Origin: Oscillospiraceae bacterium
Lineage (GTDB): Bacteria > Bacillota > Clostridia > Oscillospirales > Oscillospiraceae
Direction: 5' to 3'
Length of the DNA stretch: 40,862 nucleotides
NCBI GenBank assembly: GCA_017415425.1
Contig: JAFQGT010000004.1
Span: 1 to 40,862 of the forward strand
In this document: one piece after another, positions 24,129 through 33,039 of the stretch
Position numbering within the stretch: position 1 is the stretch's first letter
Layout: every line of letters begins with the position of its first letter
Translations under genes and position numbers: made by a program
Notes under the pieces: generated by a model
Databases searched by the model: none
Told to the model about the DNA's origin: nothing
What the model saw: the letters and a program-made list of their open reading frames with translations, nothing else

Positions 24129-24157
24129 ATTATAGCAAAGCCTTTAGAATAATTCAA
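24129..24157 (-). promoter_or_regulatory. Promoter of tRNA-Gly
   Basis: On the minus strand: TTGAAT (24157-24152), 17 bases ending in the extended TGC, TATAAT (24134-24129), 11 bases before the tRNA. Confidence 0.85.
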
Positions 24158-24225
24158 CCTTTTTTTGTCGACTTGCTGGTCTTTTCAGAGCCTGTATGTT
24201 ATGCTGAAAAAAAGGAGGTATAACT

Positions 24226-24450
24226 ATGGAATACGAAATGGTGCGGGAGATTCAGAATTTGTGCCCCAACAATCAGATGCGGGATATTTTCTTTGACGAG
24301 GTGGAAACCGATGATCCGGAAAGCTATGTGCGTGCCTATCTGAAGGGGAAGGCAGTGGAGGTGTCCACCCAACAAAGCGAAAACGGCTGTGTGACGGTTT
24401 TTGCTACCTGCGACGGATTGAACCAAAAATTTGTGTTCACACCGATCTGA
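24226..24450 (+). CDS. Small acidic protein of unknown function
   Basis: A 74-residue soluble protein with AAAGGAGGTATAACT before the ATG, so translation should be efficient. It has an acidic N-terminal half (MRDIFFDEVETDDPESYV) and a strand-rich end (VTVFATCDGLNQKFVFTPI). Two or three cysteines are present but in no known pattern. It lies about 140 bases upstream of cooC in the same direction, with a separate promoter for cooC between. I do not recognise the family and cannot tell whether it belongs to the acs locus. Confidence 0.75.
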   Translation: MEYEMVREIQNLCPNNQMRDIFFDEVETDDPESYVRAYLKGKAVEVSTQQSENGCVTVFATCDGLNQKFVFTPI

Positions 24451-24495
24451 CGGGAAGAATCCGGAGAAATAAGAGACTTTCCGTTGAAATTATGG

Positions 24496-24524
24496 TTGAA
24501 TTTAGAAGCGGAATGTGATATGAT
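24496..24524 (+). promoter_or_regulatory. Promoter of the cooC-acsD-acsCE unit
   Basis: TTGAAT (24496-24501), 17 bases, extended TGA then TATGAT (24519-24524), about 63 bases before the cooC start. Confidence 0.8.
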
Positions 24525-24587
24525 AACCTAGTACTGATATGGACCCAGTGCGCCCATTTTGAAAAGAGTACAAAGGAGCAAAAAACT

Positions 24588-25358
24588 ATGGCAACACCCC
24601 ATACCATCGCAGTAGCCGGAAAAGGCGGCGTGGGTAAAACCACAACCTGTGGTATGATTATTGATTATTTGAGTAGTAAGAAGCAAGGCCCTGTTTTGGT
24701 GGTGGATGCTGACGCCAATGCCAACCTCAACGAGGTTTTGGGTGTGGAAGTAGAAACTTCCTTGGGTGCCATCCGGGAAGAGATGGCGCAGGCTGAGCTG
24801 AAGGGCACGATCCCGTCGGGAATGACCAAGGCGGATTATGCAGAATTTAAGTTTAATTCTGCCATCATCGAAGAAGATGATTATGATATGCTGGTTATGG
24901 GTCGCACCCAGGGTAAGGGCTGCTATTGCTATGTCAATGGCGTGCTGAAATCCCAGGTGGACAAGTATGCCAAGAATTACAGCTACATCGTGATGGATAA
25001 CGAAGCAGGTCTGGAACACGTGGCCAGAGGAACTCTGCCACATGTTGATACGATGCTACTGATTTCTGATTGCTCCCGTCGGGGCATTCAGGCGGCTGCC
25101 CGTGTGGCTGAGATCGTGGAAGAGATGGATCTGAAGCCTGCTGTAATGGGTCTGGTGATCAACCGTGCACCGGGCGGACAGCTGGACGCGGGTGTTCGGG
25201 AAGAGATCGAAAAGCACGGGTTGAAGCTGCTGGGCATTTTGCCACAGGATGAGGGAGTTTACCGCTGTGACTGTGCCGGTGAACCTTCCGCAAAGCTGCC
25301 TCAGGATAACCCTGTAAAAGCTGCGGTCAAGGATCTGATGCAAAACCTGGGTCTGTAA
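24588..25358 (+). CDS. cooC: CODH/ACS nickel-insertion ATPase CooC/AcsF
   Basis: A 256-residue MinD/ArsA-type ATPase. The deviant Walker A is GKGGVGKTT (residues 11-19), the switch region is VVDADANANL, and the paired cysteines Cys112-x-Cys114 (KGCYCYVNG) correspond to the metal-binding CXC of characterised CooC. It is expected to load nickel into CO dehydrogenase or acetyl-CoA synthase in an ATP-dependent step. It is the first gene of the acs locus here. The catalytic CODH gene that would be its usual neighbour is absent from the window, so here it may serve AcsB, as AcsF does. AAAGGAGCAAAAAACT precedes the ATG. Confidence 0.93.
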   Translation: MATPHTIAVAGKGGVGKTTTCGMIIDYLSSKKQGPVLVVDADANANLNEVLGVEVETSLGAIREEMAQAELKGTIPSGMTKADYAEFKFNSAIIEEDDYDMLVMGRTQGKGCYCYVNGVLKSQVDKYAKNYSYIVMDNEAGLEHVARGTLPHVDTMLLISDCSRRGIQAAARVAEIVEEMDLKPAVMGLVINRAPGGQLDAGVREEIEKHGLKLLGILPQDEGVYRCDCAGEPSAKLPQDNPVKAAVKDLMQNLGL

Positions 25359-25379
25359 AACATCTTTTATTTCGGATTA

Positions 25380-25409
25380 AAAATCAAAGGCAATAAAGCA
25401 GTTGATTTT
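25380..25409 (+). promoter_or_regulatory. Intercistronic hairpin between cooC and acsD
   Basis: AAAATCAA and TTGATTTT form an 8-bp A/T-rich stem around 14 bases. It is too weak for a strong terminator and may be a processing site that sets different levels of the ATPase and the structural subunits. Confidence 0.35.
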
Positions 25410-25444
25410 AATTAATATATTATTTTTTAAGGGGGATATTTACT

Positions 25445-26386
25445 ATGTCTTTCGTTCCTAAGACAGCACCCTTCAGCGGCAAGATCAATGCCGTGACCCT
25501 GGGTACCGGTGACAAGGCAATCGTCATCGGCGGCCAGAATGTGCTGCCCTTCTACACCTTCGATGCTGCTATCGAAAACGCACCTAAGGTCGGTGTTGAG
25601 ATTTCTGATGTGGCAGACACTTGGGATGTTCCCGGTCTGGTAGACTTCTACGCCGGCTGCACCACTATGGCAGATCGTGCTAAGAAGGCCGAAGAACTAC
25701 CCGGCTGCGATTTTATCGCGCTGAACTTCGTGTCTGCTGACCCCAACGGCGCAAACCGCTCTGTTGAGGAATGTGTCGCTGACGCAAAGGCTGTCGCTGA
25801 CGCAATCGCAAAGCCCATCGTTGTTCTGGGCTGCAAGAATGTGGAAAAGGACGCCGATCTGTTCACCAAGATGTCCGAGGCTCTGGCTGGCAAGAACGTA
25901 CTGTTTATGTCCGCAAAGAACGAGAACTACAAGACTGTGGGCGCTTCCGTTGTTCTGGCTAATGGCCAGAAGGTTGGCGCTGAGACCGCTGACGACATCA
26001 ACCTGGCCAAGCAGCTGAACATTATGCTGAAGGGCCTGAATGTGAATCCCGAAGCTGTTGTTATGGATATCGGTACTGCCGCTGTTGGTTACGGTTATGA
26101 GTATGCTGCTTCCACTCTGGACCGTATCCGTCTGGCTGCTCTGCAGCAGTCCGATGCTGACCTGCAGATGCCTATTATGGCTCTGGTCTGCAACGACGTT
26201 TGGGGCGTGAAGGAATCTACCGCTTCTGAAGAAGACGAGCCCGCTTGGGGTTGCCGTGAAGAGCGCGCCATTTCTATGGAAGTGGCTACCGCAGCTGCTG
26301 ACTTGACCGGCGGTGCTGACGCTGTCGTTCTGCGTCACCCTGCTTCCGTGGCAGCAATCCAGAAGTTCATTGCTGAACTGATCTAA
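25445..26386 (+). CDS. acsD: Corrinoid iron-sulfur protein small subunit (CODH/ACS delta)
   Basis: A 313-residue TIM-barrel subunit of the corrinoid iron-sulfur protein. Family segments include IGGQNVLPFYTFDA, VGVEISD, FIALNFVSADPNG, VMDIGTAAVGYGYEYAASTLDRIR and MALVCNDVWGVKE. It pairs with the AcsC part of the next protein to hold the cobamide, which carries the methyl group from methyltetrahydrofolate to acetyl-CoA synthase. The length matches the usual ~310 residues. AAGGGGGATATTTACT precedes ATG. It is 20 bases upstream of the acsC-acsE gene, clearly in the same operon. Confidence 0.96.
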   Translation: MSFVPKTAPFSGKINAVTLGTGDKAIVIGGQNVLPFYTFDAAIENAPKVGVEISDVADTWDVPGLVDFYAGCTTMADRAKKAEELPGCDFIALNFVSADPNGANRSVEECVADAKAVADAIAKPIVVLGCKNVEKDADLFTKMSEALAGKNVLFMSAKNENYKTVGASVVLANGQKVGAETADDINLAKQLNIMLKGLNVNPEAVVMDIGTAAVGYGYEYAASTLDRIRLAALQQSDADLQMPIMALVCNDVWGVKESTASEEDEPAWGCREERAISMEVATAAADLTGGADAVVLRHPASVAAIQKFIAELI

Positions 26387-26406
26387 TCAGAAGGAGGATA
26401 CATACA

Positions 26407-28680
26407 ATGGCTTTGAAAGGTCTTGATATTTTTAAGCTGTCTCCTAAGAAGAACTGTAAGGAGTGCGGCAGCCCCACCTGTATGGCATTCTGTATGAAGG
26501 TGGCGCAGGGCGCTGTTGAACTGAGCAAGTGCCCCTATTTCTCTGAGGAAGCTCTGGCAACTCTGAATGCTTCCACCGCTCCTCTGATGAAGACAATCTC
26601 CGTTGGCGAGCACAAGCTGGGCGGTGAGACCGTTCTGTTCCGTCACGAGAAGACTCTGGTTAACAAGAACCTGTTTGCAGTTTCTGTTTGCACCTGTATG
26701 GAAGCAGCTACCGTTGACGCCAAGCTGGCTGAGGCCAAAAAGGTCGATTACGAGCGTATCGGCGAGCGTATGTATGTGGAAATGATCCACGTTGCCAACA
26801 ACCAGGCAGATCCCGCTGTTTACGCTGAGCTGGTTAAGAAGGCTGCTGCTACCGGTCGTGCTCTGGTCCTGGAGTGCTGGGATGTAGAGTGCGCAAAGGC
26901 TGCTCTGGCAGTTTGCGGCAAGGATGTGATCCTGGACGGCGCTACTCCCGCCAACTGGGAAGCTATGAGCGAAGTTGCTACCGCCGCCGGCGTTGCACTG
27001 GGTGTTTGGGCTGAGAACATTTCCGACCTGTACGACACCGTTAAGAATCTGGAAGCCAAGGGCAACACCAACCTGGTTCTGGATGTGACCGGCGCTACCG
27101 CTAAAGAAACTCTGGCTAACGCTGTCAATGTCCGTCGTACTGCTCTGAAGCAGGAAGACCGCACCTTCGGTTATCCCTCCATCGTGAATCTGGCTAAGGT
27201 GGCTAAGGGCGACGATCGCCTGCAGACCGCTCTGGCTGCTATGTTCGTGGAAAAGTACGCATCCATCGTTGTGATGTCCAATATGTCCTACGCACAGGCT
27301 CTGCCTCTGTACGGCCTGCGCCAGAACATCTTTACCGATCCTCAGAAGCCTATGAAGGTGGAAGCTAAGATCTACCCCCTAAACGGCGCTGATGAGAACA
27401 GTCCCTGCGCTCTGACTGTTGACTTCGCTCTGACCTACTTCCTGGTTTCCGGCGAACTGGAGCGCTCCGGCCAGCCTGTCAATCTGATCATCACCGATGC
27501 ATCCGGTATGTCCGTTCTGACTGCTTGGGCCGCCGGCAAGCTGTCTTCTTCCACCATCAAGAAGACCTTCGACGAGCTGGATATTGCTAATAAGATCAAG
27601 AACCGCACCCTGATCATCCCTGGCAAGGTTGCTGTTATGAAGGGTGAAATTCAGGAGAAGCTGCCTGAGTGGAATGTGGTTGTCGGTCCTCTGGAGGCTG
27701 TTCAGCTGCCCAAGTATATGAAGGATAAGGAATACGAAGCTGCTGTTGCTGCTGCTGAAGCAGAGCGCGCCGCCAAGGCAGGTGCTGTTAAGGAAGAGGT
27801 TAAGGAGCTGTCCTTCGACGAGCTGCTGGCTACCCGTGTTCCCAAGATCGAGATCGTGGATATGGGCGTTTCCTACAAGGGCCACAACCCCGAATCCAAG
27901 ACCTTCGTTACCATCGGCGAGCGCATCCACTGTATCGCTCCCGCTATTAAGAAGGCTATGGCTGAGCGGGATCCCGCTCCCATTCTGGAACGTGCTGCTG
28001 CTCAGATTAAGGCCGGCGCTACCTACCTGGATGTCAATATCGGACCTGCTGAGAAGGACGGTCCTGAACTGATGATGTGGGCAGTCAAGCTGCTGCAGGA
28101 GAACTTTAACAATGTTCCTCTGGCTCTGGATACTGCCAATATGAAGGCTATCGAAGCCGGTATCAAGGTTTACAACCGTACCAACGGCAAGCCTATCGTC
28201 AACTCTGCTGACGCCGGTTCCCGTATTGGCTACATCGATCTGGCTGCTGCTAACGATGCTATCTGTATCGCTCTGTGCTCCGCTGACGGTATTGCTAAGG
28301 ATAACGCTGAGCGCGAAATGCACTGCGACAATATGCTGGAGCGCGGCCTGTCTCTGGGTATGACCTCCGACGACCTGTGGTTCGACCCCCTGTTCCTGGT
28401 TGTCAAGGGTATGCAGGACAAGCAGATGGAAGTTCTGGAAGCTATCAAGATGTTCTCCGACAAGGGCCTGAAGTCCACCGGTGGTCTGTCCAACAACTCC
28501 AACGGCGCACCCAAGCACGTCCGTCCCATTATGGACGCTACTCTGGTTGCTATGTGTATGATGCAGGGCCTGACCTCCGCTATCGTCAACCCCAACGACC
28601 TGCGTCTGATGGAGACCATCAAGTCCTGCGACATCTTCAAGAACCACGTGCTGTATTCCGACTCTTATCTGGATATGTAA
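26407..28680 (+). CDS. acsCE: Fusion of corrinoid iron-sulfur protein large subunit (AcsC) and methyltetrahydrofolate methyltransferase (AcsE)
   Basis: A single 757-codon frame joins two Wood-Ljungdahl proteins that are separate in Moorella. Residues 1-~441 are the CFeSP large subunit, with the [4Fe-4S] motif C17-x2-C20-x4-C25-x16-C42, a TIM barrel and a C-terminal B12-binding region. Residues ~442-497 are an Ala/Glu/Lys-rich linker (EYEAAVAAAEAERAAKAG). Residues ~498-757 are a full pterin-binding methyltransferase with IGERIHC, YLDVNIGP, LALDTANM, SADAGSR and GLSNNSNG. Both halves have normal length. The fusion would keep the methyl donor enzyme beside its cobalt acceptor. AAGGAGGATACATACA precedes ATG. 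There is no internal start with a ribosome-binding site near 27880-27900, so it is not two overlapping genes. Confidence 0.95.
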   Translation: MALKGLDIFKLSPKKNCKECGSPTCMAFCMKVAQGAVELSKCPYFSEEALATLNASTAPLMKTISVGEHKLGGETVLFRHEKTLVNKNLFAVSVCTCMEAATVDAKLAEAKKVDYERIGERMYVEMIHVANNQADPAVYAELVKKAAATGRALVLECWDVECAKAALAVCGKDVILDGATPANWEAMSEVATAAGVALGVWAENISDLYDTVKNLEAKGNTNLVLDVTGATAKETLANAVNVRRTALKQEDRTFGYPSIVNLAKVAKGDDRLQTALAAMFVEKYASIVVMSNMSYAQALPLYGLRQNIFTDPQKPMKVEAKIYPLNGADENSPCALTVDFALTYFLVSGELERSGQPVNLIITDASGMSVLTAWAAGKLSSSTIKKTFDELDIANKIKNRTLIIPGKVAVMKGEIQEKLPEWNVVVGPLEAVQLPKYMKDKEYEAAVAAAEAERAAKAGAVKEEVKELSFDELLATRVPKIEIVDMGVSYKGHNPESKTFVTIGERIHCIAPAIKKAMAERDPAPILERAAAQIKAGATYLDVNIGPAEKDGPELMMWAVKLLQENFNNVPLALDTANMKAIEAGIKVYNRTNGKPIVNSADAGSRIGYIDLAAANDAICIALCSADGIAKDNAEREMHCDNMLERGLSLGMTSDDLWFDPLFLVVKGMQDKQMEVLEAIKMFSDKGLKSTGGLSNNSNGAPKHVRPIMDATLVAMCMMQGLTSAIVNPNDLRLMETIKSCDIFKNHVLYSDSYLDM

Positions 28681-28696
28681 TTTCCCCGCGTTTTGT

Positions 28697-28724
28697 GGCT
28701 GGGAGGGAAGACTCCCTCCCAGCC
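28697..28724 (+). terminator. Terminator after acsCE
   Basis: GGCTGGGAGGG and CCCTCCCAGCC form a perfect 11-bp stem followed by ATTGTATTATGTTTTA; the broken T-tract suggests partial read-through into acsB. A second small stem ATCCCCC/GGGGGAT lies at about 28742-28756. Confidence 0.75.
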
Positions 28725-28766
28725 ATTGTATTATGTTTTATATCCCCCCTAGGGGGATGTACAATA

Positions 28767-28796
28767 TTGACAAAAGCAAACTGACAATCCTGTATA
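28767..28796 (+). promoter_or_regulatory. Promoter of acsB
   Basis: A consensus TTGACA (28767-28772) is followed after 18 bases by TGTATA (28791-28796); a TATATT at 28793 would give a longer spacer. The start of acsB is about 45 bases further. Confidence 0.5.
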
Positions 28797-28842
28797 TTTT
28801 GCTGAAGAGGCTGAATATAAATTATTTTTTGGAGGGACAAAA

Positions 28843-30969
28843 ATGAGCGTATTAACTGATCTGATTTACGGCGGCTCCAATGCAGTGGCAGGCCTTACCG
28901 AGGGCGCTGTCAATGCGGCGATTGAAAAGTATGGTGCTGACCATCCTGTTGCATTCCCCGACACTGCTTACTTTTTCCCCACCATTTACGCCGCCACCGG
29001 TGTTAAGGTGAAGACTCTGGGCGATCTGCCCGCCTGTGTGGGCGTGCTGAAGAGCCTGATTACCAACCAGGAAGATCTGGGTCAGGCGCTGAACGCCGGT
29101 CTTGCCACCGCTGTGGGCGCTGAGATCATTGAGGGCCTCAAGTATGCCGAAGGCGGCAATCCCTATGAAAACGATTCCGGTATCGGCTTTGTGCCCGATC
29201 CCATCATCCGCTCCCTGGGCGTGCCTCTGGTTACCGGCGATATTCCCGGCGTGGCAGTTGTGCTGGGCAAGGCCGACAATGCCGAGGATGTTGTGAAGGT
29301 GGTCAAGGACTACCAGTCCAAGGGCATTATGACCTTTATGGTGGGCGATGTGATCGAACAGTGCGTCGAGGGCGGCGTTCGTATGGGTCTTGAGTTCCGT
29401 GTGATTCCTCTGGGTCACGATGTGACCTCCGTGATACACGTGGTTACCGTCGCTGTCCGTGCAGCTTTGATTTTCGGTAATGTGCAGCCCGGCGATTTGG
29501 GAGGTCTGTTGGATTATACCAAGAACAGAGTTCCCGCATTTGTCAACACCTTCGGCGCCATTGATGCAGTGGTCGTCTCTGCCGGCGCAGGCGCCATCGC
29601 TTTGGGCTTCCCCGTGGTGGTGGATATCGATTTGGGCGAGAACCAGGTTCCCGGCGCTCTGGAGTCCGTTTGCGATCACAACGAGACCGTCAAGAAGTCT
29701 CTGGAACTGCGGAACATTAAGATCAAGGTAAAGGAACTGCCCATCCCCGTGGCATTTGCTGCTGCATTTGAGGGCGAGATCATCCGTAAGGCCGATATGC
29801 ACAACGAGTTCTGGTCCTCTAAGAATCCCACCGCTGAGTTGGTGGTTATGCGGGAGCTGAACGAGGTTGAGGATCACAAGATCACCATCGTCGGACCGGA
29901 TCTGGCGGATGCCAAGGAACTGGCTCTGGCTACTTATGTGGAGGTCGCCGGCAAGAAGATGCAGGTGGACTTCGAGTCTGTTATCGAACGCAAATTCCAC
30001 GCTTGGTTCAACTATATGGAAGGCGTTATGCACACCGGTCAACGGAACCAGGTCCGTGTCCGTGTGTCCAACAGCGCTTTCGAGGCCGGATTGAGCCTAA
30101 AGCACTTTGCTGAGGTGCTGTACGTAATGATTATGGACGAGTTCGACGCAGTGGTTGACAAGTGCCAGATCACCTTGATCACCGATGCTGCCGAGGCCGG
30201 TAAGTTCCGTGATGAGATCGCTATGCCCCGTTACGCCCAGAGAGATGACCGTCTGGCATCTATGACCGACGAGGCTGTGGACCGCTACTACACCTGTATC
30301 CTGTGTCAGTCCTTTGCTCCCGCTCACTGCTGCGTGGTTACTCCCGAGCGCCTGGGTCTGTGCGGTGCGGTGTCCTGGCTGGATGCTAAGGCTACCAATG
30401 AGCTGGATCCCAACGGTCCTTGCCAGCCTATTCTGAAGAAGGGTCTGATCGACGAGCGCACCGGCCGTTATGAGGAAGTCAACCGGATGATCAACGAAGC
30501 CACCCACGGTGCCGTTGAAAACGTAACGCTGTACTCCATTCTGGAAGATCCTATGACCTCCTGCGGCTGCTTCGAGTGCATCTGCGGCATCGAGCCAATG
30601 TCCAGCGGTGTCATCGTAGTCAACCGTGAGTATAAGGGTATGACTCCCTCCGGTATGACTTTCGGCGAGCTGGCCTCCTGTACTGGCGGCGGTGTTCAGA
30701 CTCCCGGCTTTATGGGTCACGGCCGTCACTTCATCGCTTCCAAGAAGTTCCTGGCTGCTGAGGGTGGCATCGAGCGTATCGTTTGGATGCCCAAGGAGCT
30801 GAAGGACGATGTGGCGGAGCGGCTGAATAAGACCGCTATGGAACTGTACGGCATTGAGAACTTCACCGATATGGTGGCGGACGAGACTGTTACCTGCGAT
30901 GCAGAGGAACTGCTGAACTGGCTGACCGAGAAGGGTCACCCTGTTCTGGGTCTGGAGCCTCTGGCTTGA
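28843..30969 (+). CDS. acsB: Acetyl-CoA synthase, catalytic subunit (A-cluster)
   Basis: A 708-residue acetyl-CoA synthase that joins a methyl group, CO and CoA. All A-cluster ligands are present with the spacing of the Moorella enzyme: Cys485, Cys488, Cys497 and Cys507 for the [4Fe-4S] cube (CILCQSFAPAHCC then LGLCG), and Cys574-Gly-Cys576 (SCGCFECICG) for the two-nickel site. The length is close to the 729 residues of Moorella, so the N-terminal CODH-contacting domain is kept. This implies a CODH partner encoded elsewhere. GGAGGGACAAAA precedes ATG. Strong codon bias, its own promoter and a strong terminator (30992-31026) point to high expression. Confidence 0.97.
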   Translation: MSVLTDLIYGGSNAVAGLTEGAVNAAIEKYGADHPVAFPDTAYFFPTIYAATGVKVKTLGDLPACVGVLKSLITNQEDLGQALNAGLATAVGAEIIEGLKYAEGGNPYENDSGIGFVPDPIIRSLGVPLVTGDIPGVAVVLGKADNAEDVVKVVKDYQSKGIMTFMVGDVIEQCVEGGVRMGLEFRVIPLGHDVTSVIHVVTVAVRAALIFGNVQPGDLGGLLDYTKNRVPAFVNTFGAIDAVVVSAGAGAIALGFPVVVDIDLGENQVPGALESVCDHNETVKKSLELRNIKIKVKELPIPVAFAAAFEGEIIRKADMHNEFWSSKNPTAELVVMRELNEVEDHKITIVGPDLADAKELALATYVEVAGKKMQVDFESVIERKFHAWFNYMEGVMHTGQRNQVRVRVSNSAFEAGLSLKHFAEVLYVMIMDEFDAVVDKCQITLITDAAEAGKFRDEIAMPRYAQRDDRLASMTDEAVDRYYTCILCQSFAPAHCCVVTPERLGLCGAVSWLDAKATNELDPNGPCQPILKKGLIDERTGRYEEVNRMINEATHGAVENVTLYSILEDPMTSCGCFECICGIEPMSSGVIVVNREYKGMTPSGMTFGELASCTGGGVQTPGFMGHGRHFIASKKFLAAEGGIERIVWMPKELKDDVAERLNKTAMELYGIENFTDMVADETVTCDAEELLNWLTEKGHPVLGLEPLA

Positions 30970-30991
30970 TTTGCCCACAATCTAACATTTG

Positions 30992-31026
30992 AAATGGGTC
31001 ACAGCTTCGGCTGTGACCCATTTTTT
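30992..31026 (+). terminator. Terminator of acsB
   Basis: AAATGGGTCACAGC-TTCG-GCTGTGACCCATTTTTT, a perfect stem with a stable TTCG loop and T-tract. Confidence 0.95.
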
Positions 31027-31039
31027 GCGGTCCTCTTGG

Positions 31040-31068
31040 TAGACATCGGCCAAAAGCTATGGTATAAT
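31040..31068 (+). promoter_or_regulatory. Promoter of the acsV-DUF3786 unit
   Basis: TAGACA (31040-31045), 17 bases with extended TGG, TATAAT (31063-31068). Confidence 0.75.
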
Positions 31069-31109
31069 TGCTAAAATAGCACTACTATGGAATAGAGCGA
31101 GGTTTTTGT

Positions 31110-33038
31110 ATGCCAAAAGTTATTTTCCAAATTGAGGGCGCTACATCGGTAGAGATCACCTGCCAGGCAGGGGATAATCTGCTGGAGCTGGCTCGGCGGG
31201 CCAATGTGGCCATTGATGCCCCTTGTTCCGGCAACGGCTCCTGCGGTAAGTGCCGGGTAAAGCTACTGGAGGGTGAACTGGAGACCATTCCCTCCCGCCA
31301 CATCAACGATGAAGAATTTGAGACCGGCTGGCGTCTGTCTTGCAACTGCAAGGTAGTAGGGGATTGTACCGTTTTTGTGCCGGATATTGCCTCTGCCTAC
31401 CAAAGCCGGATGAAAACAGCAGACCTGAGCAGTCCTCAGGAACTTGCGATTTTTGAAAGCTGCCAGAACCGGCTTCGGGAAAGCGGTATTGTTTTTGAAA
31501 ATTCTTTCCGGGCAGTTGTGGTGGAGATGGCTGAGCCGACTCTGGATGACACGATGCCTGATAACGAGCGGCTGACCTGGGCAGTCCAGGAGGCATTGGA
31601 CGTTGCAAACGTAAAGATTCCCTTTGGGGTTATGGTGAAGTTAGCTTCTGTACTCCGGGAGAATAACTTCCGCATTTGCGTTAAGGGCGAGCTGCAGGGA
31701 GATACTTTCCTGTGTATGGAGCTTTCCAATCCCGATGATACCACCATTGTAGGTTGCGCCATTGATATCGGTACCACAACGGTGACAATGGTACTAACCG
31801 ATCTGACTACCGGCAAGCTCCTTGCTAAGGGATCTTCCGGTAACGGACAGATCCGTTTTGGCGCGGATGTGATCAACCGGATCATTCAGCAAGGCAAGGA
31901 CGGCGGCAAGAAAAAGCTGCAGGATGCCATTATTAAAGAAACCCTCAATCCCATCATCGTTAACTTGTGCAAAACTGCCGACATCTCTGCCCGCAGTATT
32001 CTGCGGCTGTGTGTAGCGGCCAATACCACAATGAACCACCTGTTTGTGGGTGTGGATGCAGAGCCTGTCCGGATGGAACCCTATATCCCCAGTTTCTTCG
32101 GCTGGGAGGATCTCACTGCCGGAGATCTGAAATTGCCGGCTAATCCTTTGGCTCCTGTCCTAATCGCACCCAATATCGGCTCCTATGTGGGCGGTGATAT
32201 TACCGCCGGTGCGTTGGCTGCAGGATTGTGGGATCGGGATGAGATGAGCTTGTTTATTGACTTGGGTACCAATGGCGAGATCGTCTTTGGCAACCGGGAC
32301 TTTATGATGAGCTGTGCCTGCTCTGCCGGCCCTGCATTTGAGGGCGGTGATATTTCCTGCGGTATGCGGGCTACCGACGGCGCTGTGGAAGCGGTGACCA
32401 TCGATAAACACACGATGGAGCCTACGTTGACCATCGTGGGCGAACCCGGACAAAAACCTGTGGGTATTTGCGGTTCAGGTATTATTGATGTGATCTCCGA
32501 GCTGTTCCGCTGTGGTATTATCAATGCTAAGGGCCTGTTTGTCCGTGAGGGTGAAAGAGTTTTGCGGGATACCCACAATATGGGCAGATTTGTGCTGGCT
32601 ACTGCCCAGGAAAGTGAAACCGGTCGGGAGATCTCCATCAATGAGGTGGATATTGACAACTTCATCCGTGCCAAGGGTGCGATTTTCTCGGCCATTGACA
32701 CAATGCTCAGCGCTGTGGATATGACTGTGGATATGATCGACACGGTATATGTGGCAGGCGGTATCGGTTCCGGTATCAATATGAAAAACTCAGTGAATAT
32801 CGGTATGCTGCCGGATGTGGAATTGGAGAAGTATCAATACATCGGCAATTCCTCCCTCACCGGAGCCTATGCGATGGTAATGAGTGACGCGGCGGCTGCC
32901 AAGTGCGCAGAGGTGGGCGCAAATATGACCTACCTGGAGCTCTCCACCCACCCAGGATATATGGATGCTTTTGTGGCAGCTTGTTTCCTGCCCCATACAG
33001 ATGCCAGCCTGTTTCCCAGCAGTGTACAGGAGATGTAA
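31110..33038 (+). CDS. acsV: Reductive activator of the corrinoid iron-sulfur protein (RACo/AcsV)
   Basis: A 642-residue protein. The N-terminal ~95 residues are a plant-type [2Fe-2S] ferredoxin domain with Cys39, Cys45 and Cys48 (APCSGNGSCGKC) and a fourth ligand at Cys78 or Cys80. A linker region follows, then an ASKHA-type ATPase region starting at CAIDIGTTTVTMVL, with LFIDLGTNGEIVFG and VYVAGGIGSG. RACo-type enzymes use ATP to drive reduction of inactive Co(II) in the corrinoid protein back to Co(I). Here the target is AcsD plus the AcsC part of the fusion. It is cotranscribed with the DUF3786 gene one base downstream. The start lacks a strong ribosome-binding site (GAGCGAGG about ten bases upstream). 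Confidence 0.94.
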   Translation: MPKVIFQIEGATSVEITCQAGDNLLELARRANVAIDAPCSGNGSCGKCRVKLLEGELETIPSRHINDEEFETGWRLSCNCKVVGDCTVFVPDIASAYQSRMKTADLSSPQELAIFESCQNRLRESGIVFENSFRAVVVEMAEPTLDDTMPDNERLTWAVQEALDVANVKIPFGVMVKLASVLRENNFRICVKGELQGDTFLCMELSNPDDTTIVGCAIDIGTTTVTMVLTDLTTGKLLAKGSSGNGQIRFGADVINRIIQQGKDGGKKKLQDAIIKETLNPIIVNLCKTADISARSILRLCVAANTTMNHLFVGVDAEPVRMEPYIPSFFGWEDLTAGDLKLPANPLAPVLIAPNIGSYVGGDITAGALAAGLWDRDEMSLFIDLGTNGEIVFGNRDFMMSCACSAGPAFEGGDISCGMRATDGAVEAVTIDKHTMEPTLTIVGEPGQKPVGICGSGIIDVISELFRCGIINAKGLFVREGERVLRDTHNMGRFVLATAQESETGREISINEVDIDNFIRAKGAIFSAIDTMLSAVDMTVDMIDTVYVAGGIGSGINMKNSVNIGMLPDVELEKYQYIGNSSLTGAYAMVMSDAAAAKCAEVGANMTYLELSTHPGYMDAFVAACFLPHTDASLFPSSVQEM

Positions 33039-33039
33039 T

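Noticed and set aside
27880-27905. Separate start for acsE inside the fusion
   Set aside because: No ATG/GTG with an AGGAGG-like site lies at the domain boundary, so independent translation of the methyltransferase is not supported.
27379-28647. Long antisense reading frame (422 codons) opposite acsCE
   Set aside because: It mirrors the strong codon bias of acsCE, has no ribosome-binding site and matches no family that I recognise; similar shadows lie opposite acsB (28852-30042) and the binding protein (8301-9833).
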